NCBI GenBank assembly: GCA_031276785.1
Contig: JAISMK010000039.1
Coordinates: 1 to 48,745, forward strand
Source of the DNA: Desulfovibrio sp.
Lineage (GTDB): Bacteria; Desulfobacterota; Desulfovibrionia; Desulfovibrionales; Desulfovibrionaceae
DNA length: 48,745 nucleotides
Direction: 5' to 3'
Each line of letters opens with the position of its first letter. Position 1 is the stretch's first letter. A program made the position numbers and the translations under genes. The notes beneath the pieces are model-generated. The model did not search any database. It had not been told where the DNA came from and saw nothing but the letters and a program-made list of their open reading frames with translations. Of this stretch, positions 46,947-48,745 are shown in pieces.

Positions 46947-47738
46947 ATGAGCTCCTCCCCTTTAAGCGAACGCATCGCCGTTGCCAATGCCCGCGGCCGC
47001 TTTGGCCTCATTCCCTTTCTCACGGCCGGTTTTCCCGGCAGCGAGGACTTCTGGCGGATTCTGGAGGAACTGGATCAGGCCGGAGCGGATATTCTGGAGA
47101 TCGGCGTGCCTTTTTCCGACCCTGTGGCGGACGGGCCGGTGGTGGAAGCCGCCTCCCAGCGCTCCCTGGCCAACGGAACCACTCTGGCCGGCATCTTGAA
47201 GGGGCTGAGGGAACGCCGGGGACGGTACTCCTCGCCTCTGGTGCTTATGGGCTACTACAATCCCTTTTTGCAATACGGGTTGGCCCGCTTCGCGGCCGAA
47301 GCCGCAGCCGCCGGGGTGGCGGGCTGCATTGTGCCGGATCTGCCTCTGGAAGAAAGCCGGGCCATGGATGAGGCCCTGGCGGCGGAAGGCCTGGCCCTGA
47401 TCCCCCTGGTGGGCCTGAACACCAGCGCCAGGCGCATGGCAGCCTACAATCGCTCCGCCCGGGGATACGCCTATCTTGTTTCGGTTCTTGGCGTCACCGG
47501 GGAAAGGAGCGGCTTTCCTCCGGAACTGGCGGAAGCCCTGGACAGGGCACGCAAGGCCTTTTCCCTTCCCCTGGCCCTGGGTTTCGGCCTGTCCCGGCCC
47601 GAACAACTGCGCGGGCTGCCGGTCAGGCCGCAGGCCGTGGTCTTTGGCTCCGCCCTGCTCAGCCATCTGGACGCCGGGGGAACGGCCCTGGAATTTCTGG
47701 GTCGCTGGCAGGATCTCCCGCCGGCCTTCACCAGATAG
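46947..47738 (+). CDS. trpA: Tryptophan synthase alpha chain
   Basis: GLIPFLTAGFPG; GADILEIGVPFSDPVADGPVV; LGFGLSRPEQL. Confidence 0.96.
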   Translation: MSSSPLSERIAVANARGRFGLIPFLTAGFPGSEDFWRILEELDQAGADILEIGVPFSDPVADGPVVEAASQRSLANGTTLAGILKGLRERRGRYSSPLVLMGYYNPFLQYGLARFAAEAAAAGVAGCIVPDLPLEESRAMDEALAAEGLALIPLVGLNTSARRMAAYNRSARGYAYLVSVLGVTGERSGFPPELAEALDRARKAFSLPLALGFGLSRPEQLRGLPVRPQAVVFGSALLSHLDAGGTALEFLGRWQDLPPAFTR

Positions 47739-47781
47739 CCGCGCCGCCGCTGGCGTGATGGCTGAAGAGAGGTGAATATCC

Positions 47782-48450
47782 GTGGATACTTCCGAGCGAA
47801 TACTGGAACTTATAGAACTATGCCGGCGGGCGTATGACAAGGGATTTGTCAGTGGCTCGGGCGGGAACATCAGCCTCAAAGACGGCGGGGACATGCTCAT
47901 CACGCCCACAGGCCGGAACCTTGGCGTCCTTGCGGAAAGGGATATCGTGCGCATGCGCCTTTCCCGGAAAAGGAACGTGACCGGGAGAGACAAAGGAGCC
48001 GCTGTTATCGGATCAGGAGTCCCCTCCCAGGAATGGCGCATGCACCTGCGCTGTTATGAGCGGGCGGATGTCGTCTGCGTCGTCCATGTCCACAGCCCCC
48101 ACGCCTCCGCCGTGTCCTGCCTGGATATCGATCCGGATTGCGGTATGCCCGTGTATACGCCTGGATATTCCGTCCGGGTGGGCAGGCTCCCTGTTGTTCC
48201 CTATTTTCGGCCGGGATCCGCCGAACTCGCCTCTGCCGTGGGCGATCTCATTGCCGGCGGCGCCACGGCCCCCGGACGCAATTCCGTACTCCTGGCCAAC
48301 CACGGGCTTCTCTGCGTGGGGGCTGGTATTGAACAGGCCATGAATATCGCTGAGGAAATTGAGGAAAACGCGCGCCTGTTTCTGCTGCTCGGCGACAGGG
48401 GCAGGCCTCTGAGTGAGACGCAGCAGGCCGAACTTGCTGGCAAGTATTGA
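47782..48450 (+). CDS. Class II aldolase/adducin family protein
   Basis: GFVSGSGGNISLKDGGDMLITPTGRNLG; VVHVHSPHASAVSCL; LLANHGLLCVG. Confidence 0.88.
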   Translation: MDTSERILELIELCRRAYDKGFVSGSGGNISLKDGGDMLITPTGRNLGVLAERDIVRMRLSRKRNVTGRDKGAAVIGSGVPSQEWRMHLRCYERADVVCVVHVHSPHASAVSCLDIDPDCGMPVYTPGYSVRVGRLPVVPYFRPGSAELASAVGDLIAGGATAPGRNSVLLANHGLLCVGAGIEQAMNIAEEIEENARLFLLLGDRGRPLSETQQAELAGKY

Positions 48451-48558
48451 AAAAGTTGGACTGTTCTGCAGGGATTTGCCTGCAAATCCTTGCCGCGAAA
48501 TGCTTGCGGGCGAGCTTTACCCGCCGTCAAGCAGGCATTGCAAGTGTAAAATGCTCCA
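48446..48558 (+). repeat. Family A element (5' truncated)
   Basis: ttgaaaaagttggactgttctgcagggatttgcctgcaaatccttgccgcgaaatgcttgcgggcgagctttacccgccg...aaaatgctcc. Confidence 0.9.
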
Positions 48559-48604
48559 GGCAGTTTCACGGCGCTGTACACAGACCGGGGAAAGGATTAT
48601 AATC

Positions 48605-48745
48605 TAAAGAAGCACTGATTAAATGGATTTCGGAAACGCTGAGTTTTTTCGTTTGGCAAGGCGCGAGTTCTTTTTGCAGAGGGGCTGGACTCTTCCGTCC
48701 TGCCCCTCTGCAAAAAGAACGAGCAACGCAGTCCAAACGGAATAA
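48605..48745 (-). repeat. Family D element, truncated by window end
   Basis: Reverse-complement of 17421-17576. Confidence 0.92.

Noticed and set aside
1-48745. Transposase or integrase genes that might mobilise the repeats
   Set aside because: None recognised in any frame; if mobile, the elements must be moved in trans from outside this window.

Overview
GC-rich chromosomal window, probably from a Desulfovibrionaceae-like deltaproteobacterium (inferred from gene content: futalosine-pathway mqnD, trpE-GD-C-F-B-A order, c553-like cytochrome). It carries about 34 convincing protein-coding genes: CYTH, MaoC, cytochrome c, mqnD, two lipoproteins, an atypical OmpR-type regulator next to a phosphonatase-like HAD hydrolase, cyclophilin, argF-argG-argH, plsC-like, cobU, DnaJ-like, asnS (apparent frameshift), hldD, a large TPR protein, an RND efflux operon, an RsmB/F-like methyltransferase, an FG-GAP-like protein, a hybrid kinase / HD-GYP / Hpt cluster, an RluA-type synthase, an S24 repressor, a PAS-sigma54 activator, the full trp operon and a class II aldolase. 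I saw no rRNA, tRNA, CRISPR array or transposase. The most unusual feature is a dense population of intergenic palindromic elements, at least five families, with TAGAGCA/TGCTCTA, CTAG or TTCC-type ends. They are joined end to end at shared CTAG/TA junctions. They often supply the TAG stop codon of the neighbouring gene (9 of 13 TAG stops by my manual count). In family A they are oriented so that the G.U-paired hairpin forms in the transcript of the flanking genes (6 of 6 codirectional gaps). Other leads: a trp attenuator with leader peptide, two apparent -1 frameshifts (asnS and a small membrane ORF), a receiver domain lacking the phospho-acceptor, and an Hpt-plus-tail module shared by two signalling proteins.
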